A stretch of DNA of 33,824 nucleotides from a virus: positions 1 to 33,824 of the IMG/VR virus record IMGVR_UViG_3300044613_004881; one strand, written 5' to 3'. Positions 8,133 through 15,628 of this stretch are shown here, piece by piece. Position 1 is the stretch's first letter. The number at the start of each line of letters is the position of its first letter. A program made the translations under genes and the position numbers. Under the pieces are notes generated by a model, which was given only the letters and a program-made list of their open reading frames with translations, did no database searches and was not told the origin of the DNA.

Positions 8133-8139
8133 AGTAACA

Positions 8140-8490
8140 ATGATCAACAATTTTTTAGAATTTATCAATCTTCGTGATTGTGTTGAGAAATATGGAGCCG
8201 TTGCGGTTCAAGAAAATTTCTCATGGGCCAAATCATTCGTTTTGCCAAAAATAGATTTAGATTTGCCAGTTATAAACAAAAAATCAAAAATTCATATGAT
8301 TATTCGTAAGAAAAATCCCATTTACATACAACTAATCGATGGAACAAAACTTTTCTTTACCCATGATGAGTTTAGAAGAATTCATGGAAATCCAGAAATT
8401 GGAAAAATTATGGCAGTTAAAATGCTGAGATTACCAACAGACAATAGTTTTGCGCCTTCGCAAATTAAAAGTTGTCACATTATTTCTTAA
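8140..8490 (+). CDS. Hypothetical protein with possible capsid-targeting N-terminus
   Basis: 116 residues, beginning MINNFLEFINLRDCVEKYG. The first ten residues show the F-x-x-F-I pattern shared with several other products here. A central basic, beta-prone segment (KKSKIHMIIRKKNPIYIQLI) follows. It has no Shine-Dalgarno and a TAAATA element directly upstream. The 3' end overlaps the convergent membrane-protein gene by 11 bases. Function unknown; a packaged head protein is a guess from the N-terminus and promoter type. Confidence 0.65.
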   Translation: MINNFLEFINLRDCVEKYGAVAVQENFSWAKSFVLPKIDLDLPVINKKSKIHMIIRKKNPIYIQLIDGTKLFFTHDEFRRIHGNPEIGKIMAVKMLRLPTDNSFAPSQIKSCHIIS

Positions 8491-8680
8491 ATTTATTGGC
8501 ATCGATTTTATCAGGATCTATACCGGGACCATATGGTGATGGGCTATAATCCTTTTTAAGCTTATCAATTACAACGTCTGCGACTCTATCTACGAAAAAC
8601 TTACCGCCAACACCTATCAAAAGCATAGCCCCTGTCAAGCCCACAACAATCCAAAAAAACTTATTATTCATAGCTTTCAT
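8480..8680 (-). CDS. Small single-pass membrane protein
   Basis: 66 residues; the start ATG 8680 has GGAGTCACT upstream. Residues 8-26 (FFWIVVGLTGAMLLIGVGG) form one hydrophobic transmembrane segment. A charged, helix-prone linker and the Pro/Gly-rich SPSPYGPGIDPDKIDANK follow. Its size and topology would suit a lysis accessory or membrane-anchored phage protein, but no family signature is present. Convergent with the gene ending at 8490. Confidence 0.7.
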   Translation of the reverse strand: MKAMNNKFFWIVVGLTGAMLLIGVGGKFFVDRVADVVIDKLKKDYSPSPYGPGIDPDKIDANKFKK

Positions 8681-8704
8681 AGTGACTCCAATAATTGATT
8701 TAAT

Positions 8705-9772
8705 TTATTTACGTTTTTTATTGATAATTTTAATCCATTTTTCTCTACGCTCACCGATAGTTGTTTTTTCATATTCTTCGATTTTTTTTATTGATTGCAT
8801 ATATTCATTTGATATTTTCTTAGGTACTTCTAATTTTACGGAAACATACATGTCTCCCAATATTCCATTGGGCAGTTGCAATCCTCTGCCTCGCAATTTG
8901 AATTTGGCGTGACTTTGAGTTCCTTCTGGTATTTTTACCGTAATCATTTCATCTGTAATGGTAGGAACCAAAAGATCACACCCTAAAACCAATTGGCTAT
9001 AACTCACTGGAACATCAATCGACAAATCAATTCCATCACGATCAAAACATTCATGTTCACGAACCAAAACATGAACAATTAAGTCACCAGACTTTCCACC
9101 ACGAAGCGATTCTTCGCCTTGACCACTAATTTTCAAATTCATTCCACTTTCAATGCCACATGGAATTTGAATTTTTATATTCTTTTCTTTGTAGCCAGAG
9201 AGCAATCCCGTACCATTGCAATCAACGCATAGTATTGGATTTATTTTTCCAAGACCATTGCACACAGAGCAATTTGTTCTAAATTCAAAAGGAGCGTTAT
9301 TGACTTTGGTGAAACCTTCTCCATTACAATTTCCACAAGCTTCATTGCTCACCTGACCTTGACCTTTGCAAGTGGTACAAGTATTTTTCATTTTGACAAT
9401 TAAATCTTTATCGCAACCTGTATAGACTTCTTGGAGATCAATTTCCAATCTGATTGTAAGATTTCTTCCACGAAATGTACTGTGCTGAAAAAAATCATTC
9501 ATTACGTCGCCAAAGGAACCATTAAACGAACCGCCTTCAAATCCTCTTCTGCGGAAATGCATTGAGGGTCCAACGCTATCATATTCGGCACGTTTATTAT
9601 CATTAATTAAAATATCATAAGATTCTTGAATTTCACGAAATCTAACATCGGCTTCAGAATCGCCGGGATTTTTATCAGGATGATGCTTCAGGGCACCCTT
9701 ACGGTATGCCCTGACTATATCATCTTTTGTTGCATTTTTAGGAACGCCTAGAACGGCATAAGGGTCTTTCAT
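8705..9772 (-). CDS. dnaJ: DnaJ (Hsp40) co-chaperone, full type I architecture
   Basis: 355 residues. The J domain spans 1-70 with HPD at 31-33. A short Gly/Phe linker (HFRRRGFEGGSFNGSFGD) precedes four zinc-binding CxxCxGxG-type repeats (CTTCKGQG, CGNCNGEG, CSVCNGLG, CVDCNGTG). C-terminal substrate-binding domains contain KISGQGEESLRGG and KLRGRGLQLPNG. DnaJ presents substrates to DnaK and stimulates its ATPase. No DnaK is present in the window, so the phage protein should work with host DnaK, probably for replication complex remodelling or capsid folding. The start overlaps the GroES-like stop by ATGA, making a two-gene chaperone operon. Confidence 0.96.
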   Translation of the reverse strand: MKDPYAVLGVPKNATKDDIVRAYRKGALKHHPDKNPGDSEADVRFREIQESYDILINDNKRAEYDSVGPSMHFRRRGFEGGSFNGSFGDVMNDFFQHSTFRGRNLTIRLEIDLQEVYTGCDKDLIVKMKNTCTTCKGQGQVSNEACGNCNGEGFTKVNNAPFEFRTNCSVCNGLGKINPILCVDCNGTGLLSGYKEKNIKIQIPCGIESGMNLKISGQGEESLRGGKSGDLIVHVLVREHECFDRDGIDLSIDVPVSYSQLVLGCDLLVPTITDEMITVKIPEGTQSHAKFKLRGRGLQLPNGILGDMYVSVKLEVPKKISNEYMQSIKKIEEYEKTTIGERREKWIKIINKKRK

Positions 9773-10140
9773 TCTTCTATTATCACACCTTTGATTGAAG
9801 AAGGCTCCATCAAGAATCGATCACGATGAATGTTGTCCCAATTAGGGACATGAATGCCGGGACCTGAAACAGTGACTCTGTCGCCTATATTAAAGCCATA
9901 ATCTGATGACTTGAAGTTAGGACCTACAGAACGAACATAACCTTGCAAAGGAACTTTCAAATCTGTTTTTTCATTAACAGCCAGACTTGTCCCAAGCATT
10001 TCCTGAGATGTCAAAAATTCAATAAGAACCTGTGAGCCAGTTGGCTTAACAGATTTGATTTTAGGAACTTTTGCTCCACTGCCAATAATGGTGGAATCAT
10101 AAATTGAACCCATAGGTGTAAGAATCTTACTCTTCGACAT
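9769..10140 (-). CDS. GroES-like co-chaperonin
   Basis: 123 residues; the ATG at 10140 follows GGGGATAATT. After a 28-residue leader, KPTGSQVLIEFLTSQEM matches the first strand and mobile-loop region of Cpn10. GYVRSVGPNFKS, FNIGDRV and a terminal IKGVIIEE match the rest of the fold. T4 gp31 and other phage co-chaperonins replace GroES to fold large capsid proteins in host GroEL; this gene probably does the same. No GroEL homologue is in the window. It is translationally coupled to dnaJ. The Cpn10 assignment is good, though the sequence is divergent. Confidence 0.85.
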   Translation of the reverse strand: MSKSKILTPMGSIYDSTIIGSGAKVPKIKSVKPTGSQVLIEFLTSQEMLGTSLAVNEKTDLKVPLQGYVRSVGPNFKSSDYGFNIGDRVTVSGPGIHVPNWDNIHRDRFLMEPSSIKGVIIEE

Positions 10141-10164
10141 AATTATCCCCGTAAATTTACAAAC

Positions 10165-10416
10165 TCAATGAGTTTGATTGATGATAAAACTTTCCGTTAC
10201 TGTGAAAACATCAGAGTTAAAAATCTGATTTGTGTCCACAAAATTGGTACTCATGTTTACATTAGTATCTGGGATAGAAGTTTTCTTGTTTGTTAGAAAA
10301 TTTACCAACAACTTGTGACAAGTACCTTCTTTCAGATCTAGGTAGCCATTCACAGATTGCTCATAAATCATATGTGCAAATTCAAGAAGTTCTTCTTTTG
10401 TTAAATTATAAAGCAT
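10165..10416 (-). CDS. Small hypothetical protein
   Basis: 83 residues; the ATG at 10416 follows GAGG at seven bases. The N-terminal half is helical and acidic (NLTKEELLEFAHMIYEQSV), and the C-terminal half is Asn/Thr-rich. It lies nine bases after the preceding gene in the IF-3 to GroES run. No family recognised. Confidence 0.7.
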   Translation of the reverse strand: MLYNLTKEELLEFAHMIYEQSVNGYLDLKEGTCHKLLVNFLTNKKTSIPDTNVNMSTNFVDTNQIFNSDVFTVTESFIINQTH

Positions 10417-10425
10417 TGCAAAACC

Positions 10426-11643
10426 TCAAGTCCAATAGCAAATAAAGAAACACTTACCATCTTTTTCACCAACAATGATTGGATAAAAAAACTTTTTCTT
10501 AATGAATATCTTATCCAAATCCCTAGTGGCATCTTCTAAATTTTCATAATCTTGCAAAATACCATTTTCATTATTGAACATTTTATTTTTATAAGCAATT
10601 GTTGGAACAATTACTCCAAAATGATCAAATATTGGCTTATCGTTTGCTTCTGGAAACTTCTCCAACATATTAATTGTATGCATAACTTCAGGAGAAGCTA
10701 TTTCTTTCAATTCATGAAATGGATAAACCTTTGGATCATAATGATAATTTGCGTCAACAACCAAAGATGAATCAAAATAATAATCAGTAAAGAAAGAACG
10801 ATTTATAGTTACTTGTGCTTCCACACGCATTACATGACCGCCTACCGACAATTGGTAAGAAGGATTAAATGAATATCCTAATGATTTTGCCAAAATTACT
10901 GCGGCACTGGTCATTGTTATACGGTTAAAACCATAATAAGCTTGTTCCATGTTTTCACGAAACAAATCAATACTTTTACATATTTCTGAAGCAAGACTAT
11001 GACAGCCCAACTCCTGATAACGCTTCATTTTTCTCTCTGCTTGCTTTAATTCACGCAAGTAAGCCGCATCATAACGAATGAATTGTTTGAAATTATCAGG
11101 CTGAGAATTCCATGCTTCTTCGCCTTTCTTGTAAAAAGCTTGCAAATCAATGGTTTGCATTTTTTTAGAAAATCTAATAGCTTCACGTTCATCAGAATTC
11201 AATATCATTCTTGCATAAGATTTATTGCAACTGATAGAATCAATTTTACGAACAATATTTTTGTCTAAAGATTCTTTAATAAGAAGCGATCCAAGAAGTG
11301 GAAAAATATGATTTAAATCATTGTTTTTAGCATATTCTGCCATAGCAAGAAACTGAACACATTGTTTTGAAAACTCTTGATCATCGGAAAAACTACCATC
11401 AAAAATTGAAACTAAATCTGGATGTGTCATGTCAAGAATACTGGCAAGATAACCCAATTTTTTACCAAAATGCCCAAATGCAAATTCAAGCAACTCTTGA
11501 CTTGCATCATGAATTATTCTGAGAATAAGGGGAGGATTTGATGGAATAATTTTTTGTTGGTTATAATACAAACGACGATTAAACTCATTCTGAACATCAA
11601 AGACTTTACAATTGAGAATTTCGTTTTTCATGAAATTATCCAT
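10426..11643 (-). CDS. Hypothetical 405-residue protein coupled to IF-3
   Basis: The start MDNFMKNEILNCKVFD at ATG 11643 shares one base with the IF-3 stop (TGATG), so re-initiation coupling is likely; a longer reading to 11667 is less probable. The protein is mixed alpha/beta with a helical, charged middle (RELKQAERKMKRYQELGCHS) and no nucleotide-binding, zinc or membrane motif that I can recognise. The C-terminus (KDGKCFFICYWT) ends abruptly. Its position directly behind IF-3 suggests it is expressed at the same time, possibly early, but gives no function. Confidence 0.75.
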   Translation of the reverse strand: MDNFMKNEILNCKVFDVQNEFNRRLYYNQQKIIPSNPPLILRIIHDASQELLEFAFGHFGKKLGYLASILDMTHPDLVSIFDGSFSDDQEFSKQCVQFLAMAEYAKNNDLNHIFPLLGSLLIKESLDKNIVRKIDSISCNKSYARMILNSDEREAIRFSKKMQTIDLQAFYKKGEEAWNSQPDNFKQFIRYDAAYLRELKQAERKMKRYQELGCHSLASEICKSIDLFRENMEQAYYGFNRITMTSAAVILAKSLGYSFNPSYQLSVGGHVMRVEAQVTINRSFFTDYYFDSSLVVDANYHYDPKVYPFHELKEIASPEVMHTINMLEKFPEANDKPIFDHFGVIVPTIAYKNKMFNNENGILQDYENLEDATRDLDKIFIKKKFFYPIIVGEKDGKCFFICYWT

Positions 11644-12197
11644 CAGGCCTTGGGCGTAAAAAAGCATATAATTCTATTGCCTTCCATAGTTGGTTGCTTT
11701 TCAACAATACCAAACTGCTCTACGAGTTCAACGATCTTTTTCATCACGCTAAAACCTTGCTCTTTATGGCCTAATTCACGATAACCTTTAAATTGAAGAT
11801 TAAATTGAACTTTACATCCTTCTTCTAAAAACTTTTTGGCTTGATTGACTTTTGTTTCTACATCATGATTGGCAATTGCAGGACGCAATCTAATTTCTTT
11901 TATTTGAGCCTGTGATTCTCTTTGTTTTTTAGCAGTTTCTTTTTTCTTTAAGTTTTGTTCGTATTTATAACGACCGTAATCCATTATTCTACAAACTGGT
12001 GGCTTTGCAGTTGAAGCGATTTCAACAAGATCAAGACCTTGATCCATTGCAATTTTTCTTGCCTGTTCTGTTGACATTATGCCAAGCTGTTCATCGTCAT
12101 GGACAACTCTGACTTGTGGTACTCTTATCTGCCAATTAATTCTGTTTTGATCATCACGACTTTCCTTGTTGAACTTATTTCCATTATTCATATTCAT
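11643..12197 (-). CDS. infC: Translation initiation factor IF-3
   Basis: A complete IF-3 of about 184 residues. The N-terminal domain has IRVPQVRVVHDDEQLGIMST, then DLVEIASTAKPPVCRIMDYG, the IF-3 signature. A charged linker (KYEQNLKKKETAKKQRESQ) leads to the C-terminal 30S-binding domain with IKEIRLRPAIANHDVETK, FLEEGCKVQFNLQFKGYREL and a final MEGNRIICFF. IF-3 binds the 30S subunit, prevents 50S joining and checks the start codon and initiator tRNA. The start chosen is ATG 12197, with AGG nine bases upstream, not the unusual start codon used by many bacterial infC genes. A sigma70-like promoter lies immediately upstream. A phage copy could redirect initiation to phage mRNA. Confidence 0.95.
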   Translation of the reverse strand: MNMNNGNKFNKESRDDQNRINWQIRVPQVRVVHDDEQLGIMSTEQARKIAMDQGLDLVEIASTAKPPVCRIMDYGRYKYEQNLKKKETAKKQRESQAQIKEIRLRPAIANHDVETKVNQAKKFLEEGCKVQFNLQFKGYRELGHKEQGFSVMKKIVELVEQFGIVEKQPTMEGNRIICFFTPKA

Positions 12198-12238
12198 CGT
12201 TTGAAACCTGTTAGCCCCCACAAAAATAAACCTATAGA

Positions 12239-12267
12239 AAAATACTACCAATAATAAGCCGTGTCAA
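12239..12267 (-). promoter_or_regulatory. Sigma70-like promoter for infC
   Basis: Minus strand has TTGACA (12267-12262), exactly 17 bases, then TATTTT (12244-12239). The -35 is a full consensus match and the -10 matches four of six. Start of transcription would fall near 12232, giving a leader of about 35 bases. Confidence 0.6.
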
Positions 12268-13088
12268 TCATCAATTGTAATTGAATCAACTATTTTAATA
12301 TAAAAACCTTCTGAATCAACTGGGAACCTTCTAACCCATTCTATCGCCGCATCCATTCCACAAGAGAAATTTGATGGTATTAAACTCGAATCAGTAAAAC
12401 TTGGAACAATATCATCTGGCAATAAATTACTTGGAATTTGATTGCTTGGCACAGTTGACTGTATCGCTAACATTGGAGCAACAACCATTTTCAACAACTT
12501 AAATTCCAAATAATAACATCCGGGCAAACAAGTATCACCAGACGACCACTCATAAACAAAATAACTGTTGACCAAAACATCTTTTGAAGTAGTGCCATCG
12601 ATATTAATTATATCTTGATAAACCATTTCACTTGTTGCTACAGCATTAGAAAATTTTATGATTCTTACTATTGTGCCACGTTTCCAAGTTTGAATAGGCG
12701 TTCCATGATAGCCTCGCTGCACATTAATCAATTTATTCACTTCATCAAAACCAAGAACCAACATTTTTTCAGGCAATCTAGCCTGATTCATAATAATAAC
12801 ATCACCAACCATAATCTGACCAAATCCAATGTTATCAGCAAAGCCAATAACAGTGTCGTCCTGATCTAGGTTAACTTTGATCTTGCCCTTGGCCCACATA
12901 GTGGCTTCTAAGACAAGATCAGTTAAATCCAAAGGACCATCACAATCTTCTATTTTAACCTTAAATGCTGGCTTAGTATCGTGTCTACGAATAGTAAAAT
13001 CTGGGCATAACCCACCAATACATCCATATTCGTCTGGACAGCCAGAAGGAGGAGAACTACAACCGATTCCTGTAGATGAACATGCCAT
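12264..13088 (-). CDS. Baseplate/tail-type virion protein (BppU N-terminal-like)
   Basis: 274 residues. A Cys-rich start (seven Cys in the first 44 residues) is followed by IRRHDTKPAFKVKIEDCDGP and LDLTDLVLEATMW. This is the arrangement seen in BppU-like and other phage proteins that begin RxGDTxPxF... and continue VDLTGATV. It resumes at YEWSSGDTCLPGCYYLEFKL, matching the W..aDT..pG.Y..EF end of that fold, and closes with VDSEGFYIKIVDSI. An extra domain of about 75 residues (approximately 77-150) sits between the two halves. Likely a baseplate or fibre-attachment protein. It has no Shine-Dalgarno; a TAAATA element ends five bases before the ATG. Confidence 0.7.
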   Translation of the reverse strand: MACSSTGIGCSSPPSGCPDEYGCIGGLCPDFTIRRHDTKPAFKVKIEDCDGPLDLTDLVLEATMWAKGKIKVNLDQDDTVIGFADNIGFGQIMVGDVIIMNQARLPEKMLVLGFDEVNKLINVQRGYHGTPIQTWKRGTIVRIIKFSNAVATSEMVYQDIINIDGTTSKDVLVNSYFVYEWSSGDTCLPGCYYLEFKLLKMVVAPMLAIQSTVPSNQIPSNLLPDDIVPSFTDSSLIPSNFSCGMDAAIEWVRRFPVDSEGFYIKIVDSITIDD

Positions 13089-13092
13089 AAAA

Positions 13093-13545
13093 TTATTTAT
13101 GTTCTAAACACATAAAATAATCTCTAATCCAATTCAAATTACACTTATATTCTTCGATATCAATAAAAACAGACTTTATTGCCTCTACTGAACGTGAATC
13201 TATATCGCATTTTGGATAATAATATATTTTTTTAAATCCAGAGTTTGCGATAATTGTCAAAACTGCCTCATATGTTGGCGGACTTGTCGAATATATGGTT
13301 CCATCAATTAATTCCGATTTATTATTCAAAACTGCATTGATTTCACTTGGAATTACAACAGAATTTTGCGAAGAAGAAATATAAGGAGGCGACTCTAAAC
13401 CATAAGAAGTCATTTTACCAGATGCATCAATAATCAAACTAGCATTTCCTGTGCGTGATTTAATGGCATACATGAAAGCCATTCCCATCCAATAGTCATG
13501 ACTTTCAATCTGTGACCAATATTTTTTCTTTTTAATTTGACTCAT
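13093..13545 (-). CDS. Deaminase-fold protein lacking zinc ligands
   Basis: 150 residues with the layout of phage dCMP deaminase: a helical start (GMAFMYAIKSRTG), strand SLIIDASGKMTSYGLESPP, then IPSEINAVLNN, DGTIYSTSPP and IIANSGFKKIYYYP. In active enzymes these read HAEINA and SPCxxC. Here the zinc His is Pro66, and both Cys positions are Pro90 and Glu93, while the catalytic Glu68 remains. It cannot bind zinc in the usual way and is probably a non-catalytic regulator or structural derivative. The start overlaps the upstream stop by TGATG. The fold assignment is from motif order and spacing and is moderately sure. Confidence 0.65.
   Translation of the reverse strand: MSQIKKKKYWSQIESHDYWMGMAFMYAIKSRTGNASLIIDASGKMTSYGLESPPYISSSQNSVVIPSEINAVLNNKSELIDGTIYSTSPPTYEAVLTIIANSGFKKIYYYPKCDIDSRSVEAIKSVFIDIEEYKCNLNWIRDYFMCLEHK
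13094..13099 (-). promoter_or_regulatory. Late-promoter-like TAAATA element
   Basis: Minus strand CATAAATAATTTTATG: TAAATA ends five bases before the ATG at 13088, with no Shine-Dalgarno. The TAA stop of the preceding gene is part of the element, so chance must be considered. Confidence 0.4.
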
Positions 13546-13991
13546 CAGTTGGGACTGACCATTTGTACATAATTAATGATATAATCGTCAGATTTAAAAT
13601 GATTCTTAAAGTTTCTCAAATCTTTTTTTTGCGAATCAGTAAGATTCTTTTTAATGACAGATTCAGGAATCGGTATATTTGTCTTCCAATATTGACTACT
13701 TTTAGACTTAATGACAAAAGAAAATGGAATAACCCCTAAATGTAAAAAATCTGAACACTCAATAAAATAACAATCTGATTGTGCATCATAAACATATCCC
13801 TCAATGGGAATGCCTTTTTTACAGCTAATCCTATTAATGAAATTTTTATTTGAATCTTTATTTGTAGCAACAACAATGATATATGTTTCTAGCAATTCTT
13901 TCAAAACATAAACACCATTATGTACTTCCTTCAAAATTTTAACTTGCTGCGCTTTAACCAAAGAATCATTTGTATCAATAAATTCGCTCAT
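13545..13991 (-). CDS. Hypothetical protein
   Basis: 148 residues; the ATG at 13991 has GTGGGGTG upstream. The N-terminal half is beta-rich (VKILKEVHNGVYVLKELLE, then TYIIVVATN), and there is a charged helical C-terminus. It might be a small binding protein. It is coupled by a one-base overlap to the deaminase-like gene. No family recognised. Confidence 0.7.
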   Translation of the reverse strand: MSEFIDTNDSLVKAQQVKILKEVHNGVYVLKELLETYIIVVATNKDSNKNFINRISCKKGIPIEGYVYDAQSDCYFIECSDFLHLGVIPFSFVIKSKSSQYWKTNIPIPESVIKKNLTDSQKKDLRNFKNHFKSDDYIINYVQMVSPN

Positions 13992-14003
13992 GACTACACC
14001 CCA

Positions 14004-14019
14004 CTATAATTTATTATAG
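14004..14019. repeat. Short palindrome upstream of 13991 gene
   Basis: CTATAAT and ATTATAG arms around TT. Each arm also contains a TATAAT-like hexamer, so it could be a -10 region or an operator; no matching -35 was found at 17 bases. Confidence 0.3.
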
Positions 14020-14038
14020 CAAATTTACAGCCATCAAT

Positions 14039-14569
14039 CTATTTTTTATCTTTAGGAATCCTATCTTTGCGTCTTTGACTCTTAATTTGCTTGAGTGAAT
14101 CATCTGATTCTTCAGGCTCATTTCGAGAGAGATCTTTACGTCTTTGACTCTTAATGTTCCTAAATTTTTCAGGAACATCTGATTCTTCAGGCTCATTTCG
14201 AGAGCCATCTTTGCGTCTTTGACTCTTAATGTTCCTAAATTTGTCAGAAGCATCTGACTTTTTCTTTGCTTCTTCTGATTCTTCTGATTCTTCATCATTC
14301 TTTAATTTTTTAATTATTTTTTCTTTTTTCTTTTTCTCTTCGTCTTCTTTTTTCTTTTTCTCTTCGTCTTCTTTTTTCTTTTTAGCCAATTTAGCAAACC
14401 GTTCAGCAGCCTGTTTTCTAGATTTTTTCAAATCCTCTAAATCCTTAGCCAGTAATTCAACAGATTTCAGCCAACGCTCAATATCATGATGTGGAATGGG
14501 AGCATGACGAGGCTTACCCTTTTTACGGGCCTCGTTAAGTTCATCCATCCATTCCATAAACAAAATCAT
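14039..14569 (-). CDS. Highly charged coiled-coil and tandem-repeat protein
   Basis: 176 residues, ATG 14569, overlapping the upstream stop by ATGA. The N-terminus MILFMEWMDELNEARKK has the aromatic pattern and L-N-E/A sequence resembling a T4 capsid-targeting leader with a prohead-protease site. Residues 30-95 are a Lys/Glu-rich helix with two KKKEDEE units. Residues 105-175 carry two and a half copies of a 23-25 residue repeat centred on KFRNIKSQRRKD and NEPEESD. Strong basic/acidic alternation suits a DNA- or scaffold-associated internal head protein; this is inference. Overlapping minus-frame reading 14014-14298 is a shadow of the repeats. Confidence 0.75.
   Translation of the reverse strand: MILFMEWMDELNEARKKGKPRHAPIPHHDIERWLKSVELLAKDLEDLKKSRKQAAERFAKLAKKKKEDEEKKKKEDEEKKKKEKIIKKLKNDEESEESEEAKKKSDASDKFRNIKSQRRKDGSRNEPEESDVPEKFRNIKSQRRKDLSRNEPEESDDSLKQIKSQRRKDRIPKDKK
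14071..14250. repeat. Tandem coding repeats of 69-75 bases
   Basis: GTCTTTGACTCTTAAT recurs at 14071, 14140 and 14215, with long flanking identity including the segments around TTCTTCAGGCTCATTTCGAG. Whole-codon unit lengths (69 and 75) keep the protein repeat in frame, which argues for selection on the protein. Confidence 0.8.
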
Positions 14570-14796
14570 CTACTGCCTTTTTTCTTTTTACGCTTCTTCT
14601 TCTTTTTCTTTGGATGATCAGGCGTCCCAAATTCTTCAATCGCCTTTTTTACAAATTCAGGGTTAGGAGTAGACCGTGACATTGCTACGCCAGCAGACAT
14701 GGGATAGTTACCCATCATTATCCCTGCCCTAAGACGAGTCGTGGGACTAGCCTCTGAGATTTTTTTGCGCCAGTCTTTAAATGATAAAAGTGCCAT
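14566..14796 (-). CDS. Small basic protein, possible internal head protein
   Basis: 76 residues beginning MALLSFKDWRKKISEASPTT and ending in a Lys/Arg run from residue 63. The start has F-x-x-W and then I-S-E/A, which match the T4 capsid-targeting sequence and gp21-type cleavage rule (I/L-x-E before Ala/Gly). The basic tail would bind DNA. A TAAATA element ends four bases before the ATG and there is no Shine-Dalgarno. It is coupled by ATGA to the repeat protein downstream. Packaged DNA-associated protein is the best guess, not proven. Confidence 0.65.
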   Translation of the reverse strand: MALLSFKDWRKKISEASPTTRLRAGIMMGNYPMSAGVAMSRSTPNPEFVKKAIEEFGTPDHPKKKKKKRKKKKGSR

Positions 14797-14799
14797 GTA

Positions 14800-15114
14800 C
14801 TATTTAGAACTTTTTTTACTAAATTTTAATTTTCCTTTTTCAATATCAACTAAACCAGCCATATCCATATTGGCACGAGCTTCTTTATGAGCTTTTTCAA
14901 TTGTAATTAATTTTTCATGTAAAACCTTCAACCATCGCATTTGAACTACATTTCCCGTGTGATCAGTGAAGTTTTTATAGTCTCCAAAAACAAAAAAATA
15001 TTTAAGAAAAGCCTCCTGAATTGGCGTGTCAAAATAATTCAGGAGGTACTTTTTTTCTTTAGGCAGTTCATAAAAATCAAACTGCCTTCCCAACAAAAAT
15101 AAATCACGACTCAA
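14800..15114 (-). CDS. Hypothetical protein
   Basis: 104 residues, starting MSRDLFLLGRQFDFYELPKE, overlapping the preceding stop by ATGA. Largely helical with aromatic patches (YFFVFGDYKNF) and a basic end. Inside the coding region is a perfect 11-bp inverted repeat (15012-15046). No family recognised. Confidence 0.7.
   Translation of the reverse strand: MSRDLFLLGRQFDFYELPKEKKYLLNYFDTPIQEAFLKYFFVFGDYKNFTDHTGNVVQMRWLKVLHEKLITIEKAHKEARANMDMAGLVDIEKGKLKFSKKSSK
14801..14806 (-). promoter_or_regulatory. Late-promoter-like TAAATA element
   Basis: Minus strand TTCTAAATAGTACATG, four bases before the ATG at 14796 and without a Shine-Dalgarno. It includes the TAG stop of the upstream gene, so translational re-initiation is an alternative. 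Confidence 0.35.
15012..15046. repeat. Perfect 11-bp hairpin inside a gene
   Basis: CCTCCTGAATT and AATTCAGGAGG with a 13-base loop. On the plus strand it is followed by TACTTTTTTT, the shape of a Rho-independent terminator, though antisense to the gene containing it. The arms carry AGGAGG and its complement. Confidence 0.55.
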
Positions 15115-15542
15115 AAATCAACACCTTCAATAAGTTCTAAATAAACACATAAAATACCACCAGCAAATTCTTTCGGAATTCTAGCATTACCAATATTAAC
15201 TAGAACTTCTTTGATCAACTCACTATCACGACTAACCTTTTGATTTATATCATTTGCCATTTCTGGATATGTCATTGCTAAAGCTTTTATAGAATGATCT
15301 ATGCCATCACAAACAGTATAGTTCAAAATCATTGAAATTCTTTTTTCATTGTGCAAAAACTTATTCGGTATTTTTCCACCAATATGTAAAGATTTATCCT
15401 TGAAAAATTGCTCGACATACTGCTTCGCTAATGACTTAGCATTGCACTTAAATTCACTAACAATCTTATCGTTTTCATTTAACGAAAGATCGTCGTTCTC
15501 AAAATCATCGAAATCTAATGACCCAACATCCTTGTAATCCAT
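15111..15542 (-). CDS. Hypothetical protein
   Basis: 143 residues; the ATG at 15542 follows GGAGGG. A very acidic first 25 residues (MDYKDVGSLDFDDFENDD) precede a helical body with KNAKSLAKQYVEQ-like and NDINQKVSRDSELIKEVLVN segments. No recognised domain. Divergent from the lipoprotein gene across 86 bases. Confidence 0.7.
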   Translation of the reverse strand: MDYKDVGSLDFDDFENDDLSLNENDKIVSEFKCNAKSLAKQYVEQFFKDKSLHIGGKIPNKFLHNEKRISMILNYTVCDGIDHSIKALAMTYPEMANDINQKVSRDSELIKEVLVNIGNARIPKEFAGGILCVYLELIEGVDF

Positions 15543-15605
15543 AACGCCAAATCCCTCCAGCGATTGAACAAGACCGTACTAGCATATGTGGAAAACAGTA
15601 AATTG

Positions 15606-15611
15606 TAAATA
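15606..15611 (+). promoter_or_regulatory. Late-promoter-like TAAATA element before lipoprotein
   Basis: Plus strand TGTAAATAG, 17 bases before ATG 15629, with AAAGGAGG in between. Same arrangement as at 4795-4800. Confidence 0.5.
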
Positions 15612-15628
15612 GATAGAAAGGAGGAATC

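Noticed and set aside
14071-14250. CRISPR-like repeats
   Set aside because: Repeats are contiguous coding units without spacers and preserve the protein frame.
14014-14298. Second minus-strand frame with repeats
   Set aside because: Overlaps the ATGA-coupled 14039-14569 gene in another frame; the apparent repeats come from the same DNA repeats.
15565-15600. Sigma70 promoter before the lipoprotein gene
   Set aside because: TTGAAC is present but no acceptable -10 lies 16-18 bases downstream; the TAAATA element is the better candidate.
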